Shown one piece after another: positions 39,574-47,309 of a DNA stretch of 64,000 bases. A model generated the notes under the pieces. It saw nothing but the letters and a program-made list of their open reading frames with translations, had not been told where the DNA came from and searched no databases. Numbering within the stretch: the first letter of the stretch is position 1; each line of letters begins with the position of its first letter. Origin of the DNA: Gemmatimonadota bacterium. GTDB taxonomy: Bacteria > Gemmatimonadota > Gemmatimonadetes > Gemmatimonadales > Gemmatimonadaceae. The stretch is taken from NCBI GenBank assembly GCA_028287305.1, contig JAQBPX010000002.1, positions 186,001 through 250,000 on the forward strand. The letters run 5' to 3'. Made by a program: the position numbers and the translations under genes.

Positions 39574-42180
39574 CTAGAACCCGAACCGCAACCCGAACGC
39601 CACGGTGCGCCCCGGCACGATGGTGATGTTGTCCGGCTCACCGCGCTGGTGGTTGAGCAGGTTGTCCACGCTGAACGTCAGCGCGGCGCCTCGCAGCACC
39701 GTGACCGAGCCGCGCGTGCCGAGCTGCGTGGCGCCATCGTAGCGGCGCCAGAACTGCCGCAGCTGCACGCCCACCGGGATCGCCGCGGTCGCACCGCTCG
39801 ACGTGACCGACTTCGACACCGAGTCCGCGAGCGCCAGCCGGTCGTAGTTGATCCAGTCGAATGCGCGCGACGCCGACAGCGACATCGACCAGCGACGCGC
39901 CAGCCAGCTCGCGCTCAGCCCCGCGGTGCGCGCCGGCACCTCCAGCATCCGCTCGCCCAGCTGCAGGTCGCCACGATATCCCGGCGCCAGCTGGTTCACG
40001 CGGCTGTCCACCAGCGACAGCGTGGCCGTGAGCGCCAGCGGGCCGGTCCGCGTTCCGCCCTGGAACTCCCATCCGCGATTCGTGATCGCCCCAACGTTCT
40101 CGAGCTCGTACCCAATGCGACGACCGCCCGGACCCGAGGGCCCGCCGCGACCACTCGTTGCCGTGTCCGTGATCACCGCCACCGGCTGCACGAGGTTCGA
40201 CGCGAGCTGGTCGAAGCGCGTGACGTGAATGCCCATTCGCCCGAGCAGCGCCGAGTCGAACAGCAGGTCCACCCCGGCCTCGGTGCCCGACTGCTGCTCG
40301 GGCGAGAGTGCGCGCGCGAGCTGGTCCTCGCGGCCACCACTCCACGTGGCGCCGCGCGCAACGGTGCGCGCCGGGCGGATGCCGCGACCGTACGCGCCGC
40401 GCAGCTTGAAGGTGAACGCGCCCGCGTCGCGCACCACTGCACCGCCCACCATTGGGAGCCACGCGTCCTGCGCGCCCGTGGCAGTGCCGCCTATGCGCTC
40501 GTAGCGCTCACCACCGCTGATGAACAGGGTGTTGCGCAGCGCAAGCTGCCCCTGCGCCAGCACGCCGGTGTTGCTCCAGCTCGTGGTGCCGCTCCCGGAC
40601 TCGGCCAGCGTGGCGGCCGGTGGCATGTGGTCGTCGCCGCCGTGGCGCATGTTGCTGTCCGCGCGCGCGCGCCAGTCGTCGGGCACGATGAGGTTGCCCC
40701 AGCCGTTGCTCGTTTCGCGCGCCGCGGAGTGATCCACCGCGTAGGTGAGCGAGAGCCCGTTCGACTCCGGCGCGCCGAAGCGCTGCGTGCTGCTCGCCTT
40801 GAGCGTGAGCCGGTCCGCGCTGCCGCGCGCCGCGCGCAGCGCCGAATCTGCCGCCGAGGGAACCAGCAGGTCATCGGCGCTCATGCCGGCCATGCGATAC
40901 CCGTCCACGCCGGCGGTGATGACATGCGTCCAGCGATCCGACGAATGCGCGGTGAGGGTTCCACCGACGGTGTACTGGCGCGTGCTCTGCGGCGTGTTCG
41001 CGCCGAGCGGCTGCGTGAGCGGACCGAGGTTGAGCCCCACCAGCAGCGGGTTGGTGCCGATGTGCGAGTCGAACGCGTCGAAGCGCGCGATCCCGGTGAG
41101 GATGGTGCTGGCACCCACGCGGCGACCCGTTGCGCCGAGCAGCACGCGCTGTGCGTCCGCGCCCGGGACGTAGGCGCCCATGCGGCTGAACGAGGCGTTG
41201 AGCGCGGCGGTGCGCGCGCCGGTCCCGGTGCGCAGCACCGCCTCGTGACGCTGCGTGAGCACGCCGCCATTCACGAAGGAGCTCGACGTCGCGCCGGCAC
41301 TCCCCTGGACCTCGGCGCGCGGCGCGAGCGCGCTCACGCCATCGTGGCGCGTGACCACGTTCACCACGCCGCTGATTGCGTCGGAGCCATAGAGCGCGGC
41401 GCCCTGCGGCCCGCGAATGACCTCGATGCGCTCGACCTGCGACGGGTCGATCTGCTGGAAGAGCAGGGGGTTCGCGACCTCGATGCCGTCCACGTAGATC
41501 TTGGGGGTGGTGACGCCGAACGAGTTGGCGCCGCGCATGCTGCCGTAGCGCGTGAGCGCGCTCGTGGGCGCCTGCGTCCACACCCACACGCCGGGGATGT
41601 TGCCGTCGAATGCCTGCGCGAGCGACAGCGCGCCCTCCTCGGGCAGGGTGCGGCGATCGGCGACCTCCACCGCGAACGGCGATGCGCGCTCGGGCGCGCC
41701 ACTCGCGGTGCCCGTGACCACCACGCGCTCCAGGCGACGCGTGGCCGTGATCGCCACCGCGGGCGTGGCGTCTGCGACCGCGGCGGCTCGCGAGGGCGTG
41801 AGCACCACCTGGTCACTGCCCGCGACCACCGGCGTGATGCCCGTGCCGTTGAGCAGCAGCGTTAGCGCGTCGCCGAGCATGGCGCGCCCGCTGCCCACGC
41901 AGGCGGAACGCTGCAGCGGGAGCAGCGACGCGCTGTAGCTCAACCGCACGCGCGCCTCGGTGCCGATGCGCTCGAGCGTGGCGCCGAGTGACGCGTCGTC
42001 GCTCCGCAGCGTGACCATGCGGTCGAGCGGGGCGGGCCAGCGCGCGTCGTCGTGCGCGGCGCTCACCGGCTGCGGGCGGGCCGAACAGCCGTCATCGGTG
42101 GCGCGGGGCACAGACGCATACGCCGCGGGCGTGAAGCCCGCGGCGAGTGCGACCAGCAGCGACACCGCGCGCGCGTTCAC
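39574..42180 (-). CDS. TonB-dependent receptor with STN domain
   Basis: An 868-residue outer-membrane receptor. Signal peptide (1-27, AAYASVP), then a secretin/TonB short N-terminal (STN) domain at about 45-110 (MVTLRSDDASLGATLERIGTEARVRLSYS), as in FecA-type transducing receptors. The TonB box/plug follows (ERVVVTGTASG; SQVERIEVIRGPQGAALYGSDAISGVVNVVTR) and a 22-strand barrel ends in Phe. The start is GTG 42180, which overlaps the FecR stop as GTGA; the upstream open frame is antisense to fecR. The ligand is unknown (siderophore, cobalamin or carbohydrate). With the FecR and sigma genes it forms a transmembrane signalling unit. Confidence 0.9.
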   Translation of the reverse strand: MNARAVSLLVALAAGFTPAAYASVPRATDDGCSARPQPVSAAHDDARWPAPLDRMVTLRSDDASLGATLERIGTEARVRLSYSASLLPLQRSACVGSGRAMLGDALTLLLNGTGITPVVAGSDQVVLTPSRAAAVADATPAVAITATRRLERVVVTGTASGAPERASPFAVEVADRRTLPEEGALSLAQAFDGNIPGVWVWTQAPTSALTRYGSMRGANSFGVTTPKIYVDGIEVANPLLFQQIDPSQVERIEVIRGPQGAALYGSDAISGVVNVVTRHDGVSALAPRAEVQGSAGATSSSFVNGGVLTQRHEAVLRTGTGARTAALNASFSRMGAYVPGADAQRVLLGATGRRVGASTILTGIARFDAFDSHIGTNPLLVGLNLGPLTQPLGANTPQSTRQYTVGGTLTAHSSDRWTHVITAGVDGYRMAGMSADDLLVPSAADSALRAARGSADRLTLKASSTQRFGAPESNGLSLTYAVDHSAARETSNGWGNLIVPDDWRARADSNMRHGGDDHMPPAATLAESGSGTTSWSNTGVLAQGQLALRNTLFISGGERYERIGGTATGAQDAWLPMVGGAVVRDAGAFTFKLRGAYGRGIRPARTVARGATWSGGREDQLARALSPEQQSGTEAGVDLLFDSALLGRMGIHVTRFDQLASNLVQPVAVITDTATSGRGGPSGPGGRRIGYELENVGAITNRGWEFQGGTRTGPLALTATLSLVDSRVNQLAPGYRGDLQLGERMLEVPARTAGLSASWLARRWSMSLSASRAFDWINYDRLALADSVSKSVTSSGATAAIPVGVQLRQFWRRYDGATQLGTRGSVTVLRGAALTFSVDNLLNHQRGEPDNITIVPGRTVAFGLRFGF

Positions 42181-43298
42181 CGCCGCATTGGACGGAGCGT
42201 CACGACGTTCGCGGAGCGCTCGGCCTCCGCGCCGATCGCGAGGGCGATGACCTGGATCACGCGCTCGACGGGGTCGTGCTCGAAGGAGGCCGTGAGTGGG
42301 CGACGAGCCAGCGCGCCGTCGGGAATGCGGAGCTCGACGCCGTACCAGCGCTGGAGGTCCGCACTCACGGTGGCCAGCGAGGCGCCGCGATACACGAGCT
42401 GGCCGCGCGTCCACGACAGCTCGTCGTCGTTCACGGCGCCGTGCGTGACGGCCACCGAGCCGGATGCGTCGAGCATGCCGCGATCGCCGCGGCCGAGCAG
42501 GAACTCGCCGTCGGAGGAGGAGCCGGCGGCGTGGCGGGCATTTACCGGAAGGAGCGCGACGACGCCATCGGTCACGGAGACCGTGAGGCGCGCGCCGCCC
42601 GCGGAATCATTGCGAACCACGAAGGCGGTGCCGACGTCGCGCAGGATCGCGTTGCCGGACTTCACGCGGAAGGGTCGTGCGTCGTCGTGATGGACGGTGA
42701 AGAACGCCTGGCCCACAAGCGTGACGTCGCGGTTGGTGGCGGTGGCGGCATCGAAGTCGGCGGCCACGGTGAGGCGGCTGCCCGGTGCGAGCAACACGCG
42801 GCTTCCGTCGGAGAGCGAGATCGTGTCGATGCGGCCGACGGGCGTGGAGTAGTCGCGCGCCGCGGCGACCGTGACCGGCGTGGGTGACGCCTGCGTCGCG
42901 CGATTACTGCGCGAGATCCCGACCGCGAAGGCCGCGGCGGCAGCAGCAGCGGCAAGGGTGCCGAGTGCCCAGGCACGACGCCGGCGCGGCGCCGGCGTCA
43001 TGAGGCGAAGCATCGGCGCGCCGCGCGCGGGCGGCGCCATCACGCTCCGGGCCTTCACCACCCGGAGCGCGTGCTCGACGTCCACGGGGGCGTCGAGGGC
43101 GACGGGAACGGCCGCCGCCTCTCCACCCGCCAGCACGTCGAGCGCCGCGACGAGCATCGCGTCATTCGGGTTGGCCGCCAGCCACCGCTCCACCGCGCGC
43201 GATTCCGCCTCGGCGCTCTCGCCCGAGAGGAAGCGCGTGAGCGCCTCCCAATCGGGGCGCGGGCCGGTGGAATCCGGGGGAGTGGCGTTCGTGGTCAT
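42177..43298 (-). CDS. fecR: FecR-family anti-sigma/sigma regulator
   Basis: A 373-residue inner-membrane protein. The N-terminal cytoplasmic part resembles DUF4880 (WEALTRFLSGESAEAESRAVERWLAANPND), followed by one membrane helix (about 110-127) and a periplasmic FecR domain (DYSTPVGRIDTISLSDGSRVLLAPGSRLTV). The C-terminal STN-binding/DUF4974-like part is LTASFEHDPVERVIQVIALAIGAE. In this family the protein carries the signal from the receptor's STN domain to the ECF sigma factor. It is divergent from the sigma gene (38 bases) and overlaps the receptor gene. Confidence 0.88.
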   Translation of the reverse strand: MTTNATPPDSTGPRPDWEALTRFLSGESAEAESRAVERWLAANPNDAMLVAALDVLAGGEAAAVPVALDAPVDVEHALRVVKARSVMAPPARGAPMLRLMTPAPRRRRAWALGTLAAAAAAAAFAVGISRSNRATQASPTPVTVAAARDYSTPVGRIDTISLSDGSRVLLAPGSRLTVAADFDAATATNRDVTLVGQAFFTVHHDDARPFRVKSGNAILRDVGTAFVVRNDSAGGARLTVSVTDGVVALLPVNARHAAGSSSDGEFLLGRGDRGMLDASGSVAVTHGAVNDDELSWTRGQLVYRGASLATVSADLQRWYGVELRIPDGALARRPLTASFEHDPVERVIQVIALAIGAEAERSANVVTLRPMRR

Positions 43299-43336
43299 GT
43301 GATCTGGAACACCCTTGCTGGAGGGTACCCTATGCC

Positions 43337-43963
43337 ATGCCCGGACCCGTATCAGTGGGTCGCGGGATGGACGCCCGGAATGTACATATCGGCGTGGATG
43401 ACCGTGAACTCCTCCAGCGCCTCATGGGCGACGAGCCCGGGGCCCGGGATGCGTTCGATCGCATCTTCCGCCTCTGGTACGAGCGCGTGGTGCGCATGGC
43501 CACGGCCATCCTGCGGGAGCAGGCCGTGGCGGAGGAGGTGGTGCAGGACGTGATGTTGGAGCTGTGGCGACGCCGGCAGCAACTCGATCCCGAGGGGTCC
43601 ATCCAGGCGTGGCTGTTCCGCTCGGCGCGCAACCGGTCGCTGAACCATATCCGGCACCAGAAGGTGGCGCGCGAGGGCCAGGTCTACATCGACCAGGAGA
43701 CGACGCGCGCGCCCACCGGGCCGAACGAGCTGGTGAGCGAGGAGATCGAGGTGGCGCTGCGCGACGCGGTGGCGAGCCTGCCGCCGCGGTGCCAGGAAGT
43801 GTTCCGGCTGTCGCGCGTGGACGGGCTCAAGTACGCGGAGATCGCGGAGCGGCTCGGGATCTCGGTGAAGGCGGTCGAGGCGCAGATGACGCGGGCGCTC
43901 CGGGCGTTGAGGGAACGGCTCGCGCAGTGGTTGCCGGAGAATGGCTCGGGCTTGGGTAACTGA
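43337..43963 (+). CDS. ECF RNA polymerase sigma factor (FecI-like)
   Basis: A 208-residue sigma70-family ECF factor. Region 2 (RDAFDRIFRLWYERVVRMATAIL, VAEEVVQDVMLELWRRR) and region 4 (LPPRCQEVFRLSRVDGLKYAEIAERLGISVKAVEAQMTRALRALRERL) are intact. Together with fecR and the STN receptor it should drive receptor expression when ligand is bound. ATG 43337 or Met11 (43367) may be the start. TACCCT (43326-43331), only five bases before 43337, and GGAAC (43306-43310) could be part of an autoregulated, leaderless promoter. Confidence 0.92.
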   Translation: MPGPVSVGRGMDARNVHIGVDDRELLQRLMGDEPGARDAFDRIFRLWYERVVRMATAILREQAVAEEVVQDVMLELWRRRQQLDPEGSIQAWLFRSARNRSLNHIRHQKVAREGQVYIDQETTRAPTGPNELVSEEIEVALRDAVASLPPRCQEVFRLSRVDGLKYAEIAERLGISVKAVEAQMTRALRALRERLAQWLPENGSGLGN

Positions 43964-44257
43964 GGGGCTTCAGGCTTCTGGCAGGGGCTTCAGTCATCGG
44001 GCTTCGGTAACGCCGGCTACGGGCCTCGGAAACTGCCTCGAGTGCGCCTTCTCGTTTTGCCGTTCCCGAAGCCGTAGTTACAGTGGCCTGACGACCGTAG
44101 CCCGCGCCAGAAGCCAGAAGCCACGCTGTTACAGGAGCCCAGTCAGCACTCCGAAAACACGAGGAGCACCGCTTTCGCGATGCTCCAGGTGTCTTCCCCC
44201 AAACTTCACGTTCCCGGACCTTCCCGGAAACGGGGGTCCCCCCCACTCACGCCACTC
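43964..44257. repeat. Intergenic region with long imperfect inverted repeat
   Basis: 294 bases between convergent genes, no ORF. ggcttctggc (43973-43982) is inverted twice in tandem as gccagaagcc (44106-44115 and 44113-44122). The inner part gggcttcggtaacgccggctacgggcc is answered by cccgaagccgtagttacagtggcc, so the whole can fold on itself. It resembles the repeats at 39.3 and 60.8 kb. Likely a bidirectional transcript end. Confidence 0.6.
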
Positions 44258-45325
44258 TTACGAGCAGGTGAGCGGGCCCCTCGGTAGCGGCCGCGTGCAG
44301 CTGCGGACCGTGCCATTCTCGGTGATCACGACCTTTGCGGTCGCGGTCCCGTCGTAGGTGATGACTTCGCGACGCGTGAGCGTCGTGGTGGTCGAGCCGT
44401 AGGTGAGCGAGGCGCTCATCGCGCGAATCACGCTGCCGGCAGTCGGATAGGTCTGCGTGGTGGTCGTCGCGACCGGGATCACGAGGCCCGAGGTGGTGTC
44501 GCCCATGGTGCGCGTCGCCGAGAAGCTGCCGCGGCTCGAGGTGCCGGTCGTCGACTCGCTGCCTGCCGACTTGCCGTTCACCGTGCGCTGCGTGCTGCCG
44601 GAGGCGAGGCCGCTCACCGTGCGATCGCTGCTGCTGCTCACGACCGTGGTTGCGGTGAGGATGCGGGCGGTGTCGCCCAGGAGCACGCCGTGCTCGCCGC
44701 GGCCATGACCCCACCCCGGCTCGCCGTGATGACCGTGATCGCCCAGGCTGTCGCTGCCGGCCACGAAGGTGATCGTGCCTGCGACGGAATTCTGCAGGTT
44801 CACGGTGTTCGTCGTGACCGTGTCGAATGCGGACTGCGCGGTTCCCGCTGCGTTGGTGTACGCGGCAGAGGCGTTCACGACGAGGCCGTTCGGGAGCGTC
44901 ACCGGTGCGCAGGTCACGCGCCCGTTGGCGAAGGTGCCCGAACTGCAATTGAGGCCGCCGCGCACGCTGCCGAAGGGACCATGATGCCCGAAGCCGTCGC
45001 CGCGACCGATACCGCCGGCGAAGGCATCACCGAGGCCGCCGCCCATCAGCCCGCCGTGCTCGCCGCCGTGATCGAACTCGGCGCCGCGACCGCCGGCGAT
45101 CCAGAGGTCATTGCCCGCGCTGGCAGCGTCGCTGCCCACGAAGCTGCTGTTCACGCTGCCGAAGCCGGCGGCGGTGGAGGAAAGCGAAGCGGCGAGGGCC
45201 GCATTCGAGATCGCCAGCGAGCCGGGCGCAGTACCGTCGGCGCAGGCGGTCGCGATGAGCGCGGCAGCGACGGCGAGGCCGGCACGCAGCGCACGAGTGG
45301 TGGAGTGATTCCGGGAAGTGTGCAT
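44258..45325 (-). CDS. His/Gly-rich lipoprotein of unknown function
   Basis: A 355-residue lipoprotein (lipobox IATAC, Cys28; then DGTAPGS). Two low-complexity His/Gly/Asp clusters stand out: about residues 73-110 (DHGGEHGGLMGGGLGD, GFGHHGPFG) and about 190-215 (LGDHGHHGEPGWGHGRGEHG). The rest is Thr/Ser-rich and beta-like (TATTVVSSSSDRTVSGL; TTTTLTRREVITYDGTATAKVVI). It ends with a Cys pair (RSCTRPLPRGPLTCS). His clusters can bind metal, but no known family is recognised. GAGGG four bases before the ATG supports the start. Confidence 0.65.
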   Translation of the reverse strand: MHTSRNHSTTRALRAGLAVAAALIATACADGTAPGSLAISNAALAASLSSTAAGFGSVNSSFVGSDAASAGNDLWIAGGRGAEFDHGGEHGGLMGGGLGDAFAGGIGRGDGFGHHGPFGSVRGGLNCSSGTFANGRVTCAPVTLPNGLVVNASAAYTNAAGTAQSAFDTVTTNTVNLQNSVAGTITFVAGSDSLGDHGHHGEPGWGHGRGEHGVLLGDTARILTATTVVSSSSDRTVSGLASGSTQRTVNGKSAGSESTTGTSSRGSFSATRTMGDTTSGLVIPVATTTTQTYPTAGSVIRAMSASLTYGSTTTTLTRREVITYDGTATAKVVITENGTVRSCTRPLPRGPLTCS

Positions 45326-45433
45326 CGAACCCTCATCGGTGTGGCGTCGTGGATGGCGACCCCTCGCCGTCCATCGTCCAGGTTGTGCTGAGGGAACACA
45401 CGGGGCGCGAGGTACCCTACGTCGGGGAACTGC

Positions 45434-45467
45434 GGGCTTTGGGCTTTGGGCTTTGGGCTTTGGGCTT
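45434..45467 (+). repeat. Tandem heptamer gggcttt, nearly five copies
   Basis: Four exact copies of gggcttt (45434-45461) and a fifth partial one (gggctt). It ends 16 bases before TACTAT (45484-45489), a possible -10 of the downstream M20 gene, so the repeat occupies the -35 region and upstream promoter. Confidence 0.9.
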
Positions 45468-45493
45468 GGCAACGGCGGCGGCATACTATAGGG

Positions 45494-47053
45494 ATGACAC
45501 TCAATCGCTTCCTGTTCGCCGGACTCGTGCTCGCCGCGCCGCTTGCGGCGCAGTCCACGGGCGCTTCCTCTCGCGCCGCCGCGCGCACGTATCGCGAGGC
45601 GCACGAGGGGTCGATCCTGCGCGAGTTCTCCGAGCTGCTCTCGTTGCCGAACCTTGCGAGCGACAGCGCTGGCATCCGTCGCAACGACGAGTACCTGCTC
45701 GCGATGCTCGCGAAGCGCGGCTTCACCTCCACGCAGTTGCTCACGGTGCCCGGCGGCCCGCCCGCGGTGTACGGCGAACTGCGCGCGCCGGGGGCAACGC
45801 GCACGCTGGTGCTGTACGCGCACTACGACGGACAGCCGCTCGACCCGAGGCAGTGGAGCAGCCCGCCGTGGTCGCCCGTGCTGCGCGACCGGCAGTTCAC
45901 CGATGGCGGCGTCGCGATCCCGCTTCCGGCGGACGGCGAGCGCGCGAATCCCGACGCGCGCCTCTACGCGCGCTCCGCGGGCGACGACAAGGGCTCTATC
46001 ATGGCGATGCTCGCGGCGATCGACGCGATGCGCGCCGGCGGGCAGCGTCAGTCGGTGAACCTGAAGCTGTTCCTCGAGGGCGAGGAGGAAGCGGGGTCGT
46101 CGCACCTGCAGGCGATCCTCGAGAAGTACGCGTCGCTGCTCGCGAGCGACGGCTGGCTCTTCTGCGACGGCCCCGTCCACCAGAGCGGGCGCCAGCAGCT
46201 GGTGTTCGGCGTGCGAGGCGTCACCAGCTTCGAGCTCACGGTGTTCGGGCCCACGCGCGCGCTGCACAGTGGGCACTACGGCAACTGGGCGCCGAATCCC
46301 GGCGCGATGATCGCGAACCTCATCGCGAGCATGCGCGACGACGACGGCCACATCCGCATCGCCGGATACTACGACGACGTGAAGCCCATCTCGGCGGCCG
46401 AGCGTCGCGCGATTGCCGCGGTGCCCCCGTTCGACTCCTCGCTGCGCAAGGCATTCGGCCTGGCGCGCACCGAGGCGAACAACGCGTACCTGGCCGAGCG
46501 CATCATGCTACCCGCGTTCAACGTGAGGGGGATCCGGGTGGGCGGCGTGCGCGAAACGGGCTCGAACACGATTGCCACGGAGGCGTATGCGTCGTTCGAC
46601 CTGCGCCTGGTGCCCGACCAGCAGCCGGCGCGCGTGCAGCGACTGGTGGAGGCGCACATCCGCAAGCAGGGATACTTCGTGACGCACGACAGCGTGACGG
46701 TGGCGATGCGGCTCGCGCACGCGAAGGTTGCGCAGCTGACGTGGGAGAACGGATACGCGGCGCAGCGTGTCGCGATGGATGGTGCGTTCGGGAAGGCGGT
46801 GATGTCGGCGATCGGCGAGGGCGCGCCGGAGCGCCCGGTGGCGGTGCCGACGATGGGCGGGAGCGGGCCCACGCACCTGTTCGAGCAGGTGCTGCGCGCG
46901 CCGGTCATCATCCTTCCCATCGCGAACTACGACGACAACCAGCACGCGGCGGACGAGAACCTGCGGCTGCAGAATCTCTGGGACGGGATCGAGTTGTATG
47001 CGGCGCTGCTGGCGTCGCTGGGGGCGCACTGGGGTGTTCGGGTGGTGCCGTAA
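45494..47053 (+). CDS. Secreted M20-family metallopeptidase
   Basis: A 519-residue peptidase with an N-terminal signal peptide (about 1-20, FLFAGLVLAAPLAAQ). Metal-site motifs: LYAHYDGQP, RSAGDDKGS (bridging Asp), LEGEEEAGS (catalytic and metal Glu), LHSGHYGN (lid) and DDNQHAADEN (last His). It probably cleaves dipeptides in the periplasm, unlike its cytosolic relative at 2104. The start is ATG 45494. TACTAT four bases upstream would give an almost leaderless transcript, and the heptamer repeat lies in the promoter. The open frame further upstream reads through the repeat and is not used. Confidence 0.88.
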   Translation: MTLNRFLFAGLVLAAPLAAQSTGASSRAAARTYREAHEGSILREFSELLSLPNLASDSAGIRRNDEYLLAMLAKRGFTSTQLLTVPGGPPAVYGELRAPGATRTLVLYAHYDGQPLDPRQWSSPPWSPVLRDRQFTDGGVAIPLPADGERANPDARLYARSAGDDKGSIMAMLAAIDAMRAGGQRQSVNLKLFLEGEEEAGSSHLQAILEKYASLLASDGWLFCDGPVHQSGRQQLVFGVRGVTSFELTVFGPTRALHSGHYGNWAPNPGAMIANLIASMRDDDGHIRIAGYYDDVKPISAAERRAIAAVPPFDSSLRKAFGLARTEANNAYLAERIMLPAFNVRGIRVGGVRETGSNTIATEAYASFDLRLVPDQQPARVQRLVEAHIRKQGYFVTHDSVTVAMRLAHAKVAQLTWENGYAAQRVAMDGAFGKAVMSAIGEGAPERPVAVPTMGGSGPTHLFEQVLRAPVIILPIANYDDNQHAADENLRLQNLWDGIELYAALLASLGAHWGVRVVP

Positions 47054-47261
47054 CGGCAACTACAACTGCTGGACACGAATGACACGAGCGCCGGCTTCGC
47101 CGGCGGACACGAAGAAGGGCGAATCAAGAACGACTGTCGCTATTCGTGTTCCTTCGTGAGGCCACGCAGCGGCCCCTTCGTGAGGGCCGCGTCAGCGGCC
47201 TTAGTGTCCCTGCAGTTCTGGAGGCCAGTATGCCGAGGAAACCATACGAGTGACGGATGTG
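47054..47261. repeat. Intergenic repeat-word region
   Basis: No gene. It begins with acggcaactacaactg (47053-47068, an exact copy of 39366-39381) and aactgctggaca (47064-47075, an exact copy of 60802-60813). ggacacgaatgacacgag is answered in inverted, imperfect form by ctattcgtgttccttcgtgagg, and gccggcttcgccggc and ggccgcgtcagcggcc form local hairpins. Probably the transcript end of the M20 gene made from the same repeat vocabulary as 39.3 and 60.8 kb. Confidence 0.6.
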
Positions 47262-47277
47262 TCCTACACTTGTAGGA
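47262..47277. promoter_or_regulatory. BlaI/MecI-type operator
   Basis: tcctaca-ct-tgtagga: 7-base perfect arms around 2 bases. The core TACA-N2-TGTA flanked by symmetric bases matches the known BlaI/MecI half-site arrangement. It is 32 bases upstream of the ATG of a beta-lactamase-family gene, the expected target class. No blaI or blaR1 gene is in the window, so the repressor would act from elsewhere. Confidence 0.7.
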
Positions 47278-47309
47278 AAGACCAGAATGCCCCTCTCACC
47301 CGTCCAAAC

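Noticed and set aside
45434-45467. CRISPR-like array
   Set aside because: Pure 7-base tandem copies without spacers; no cas genes.
44258-46351. 697-codon minus-strand frame spanning the HG-rich lipoprotein and the M20 gene
   Set aside because: Only the last 355 codons, beginning with a lipoprotein signal at 45325, look coding. The rest is antisense to the M20 peptidase.
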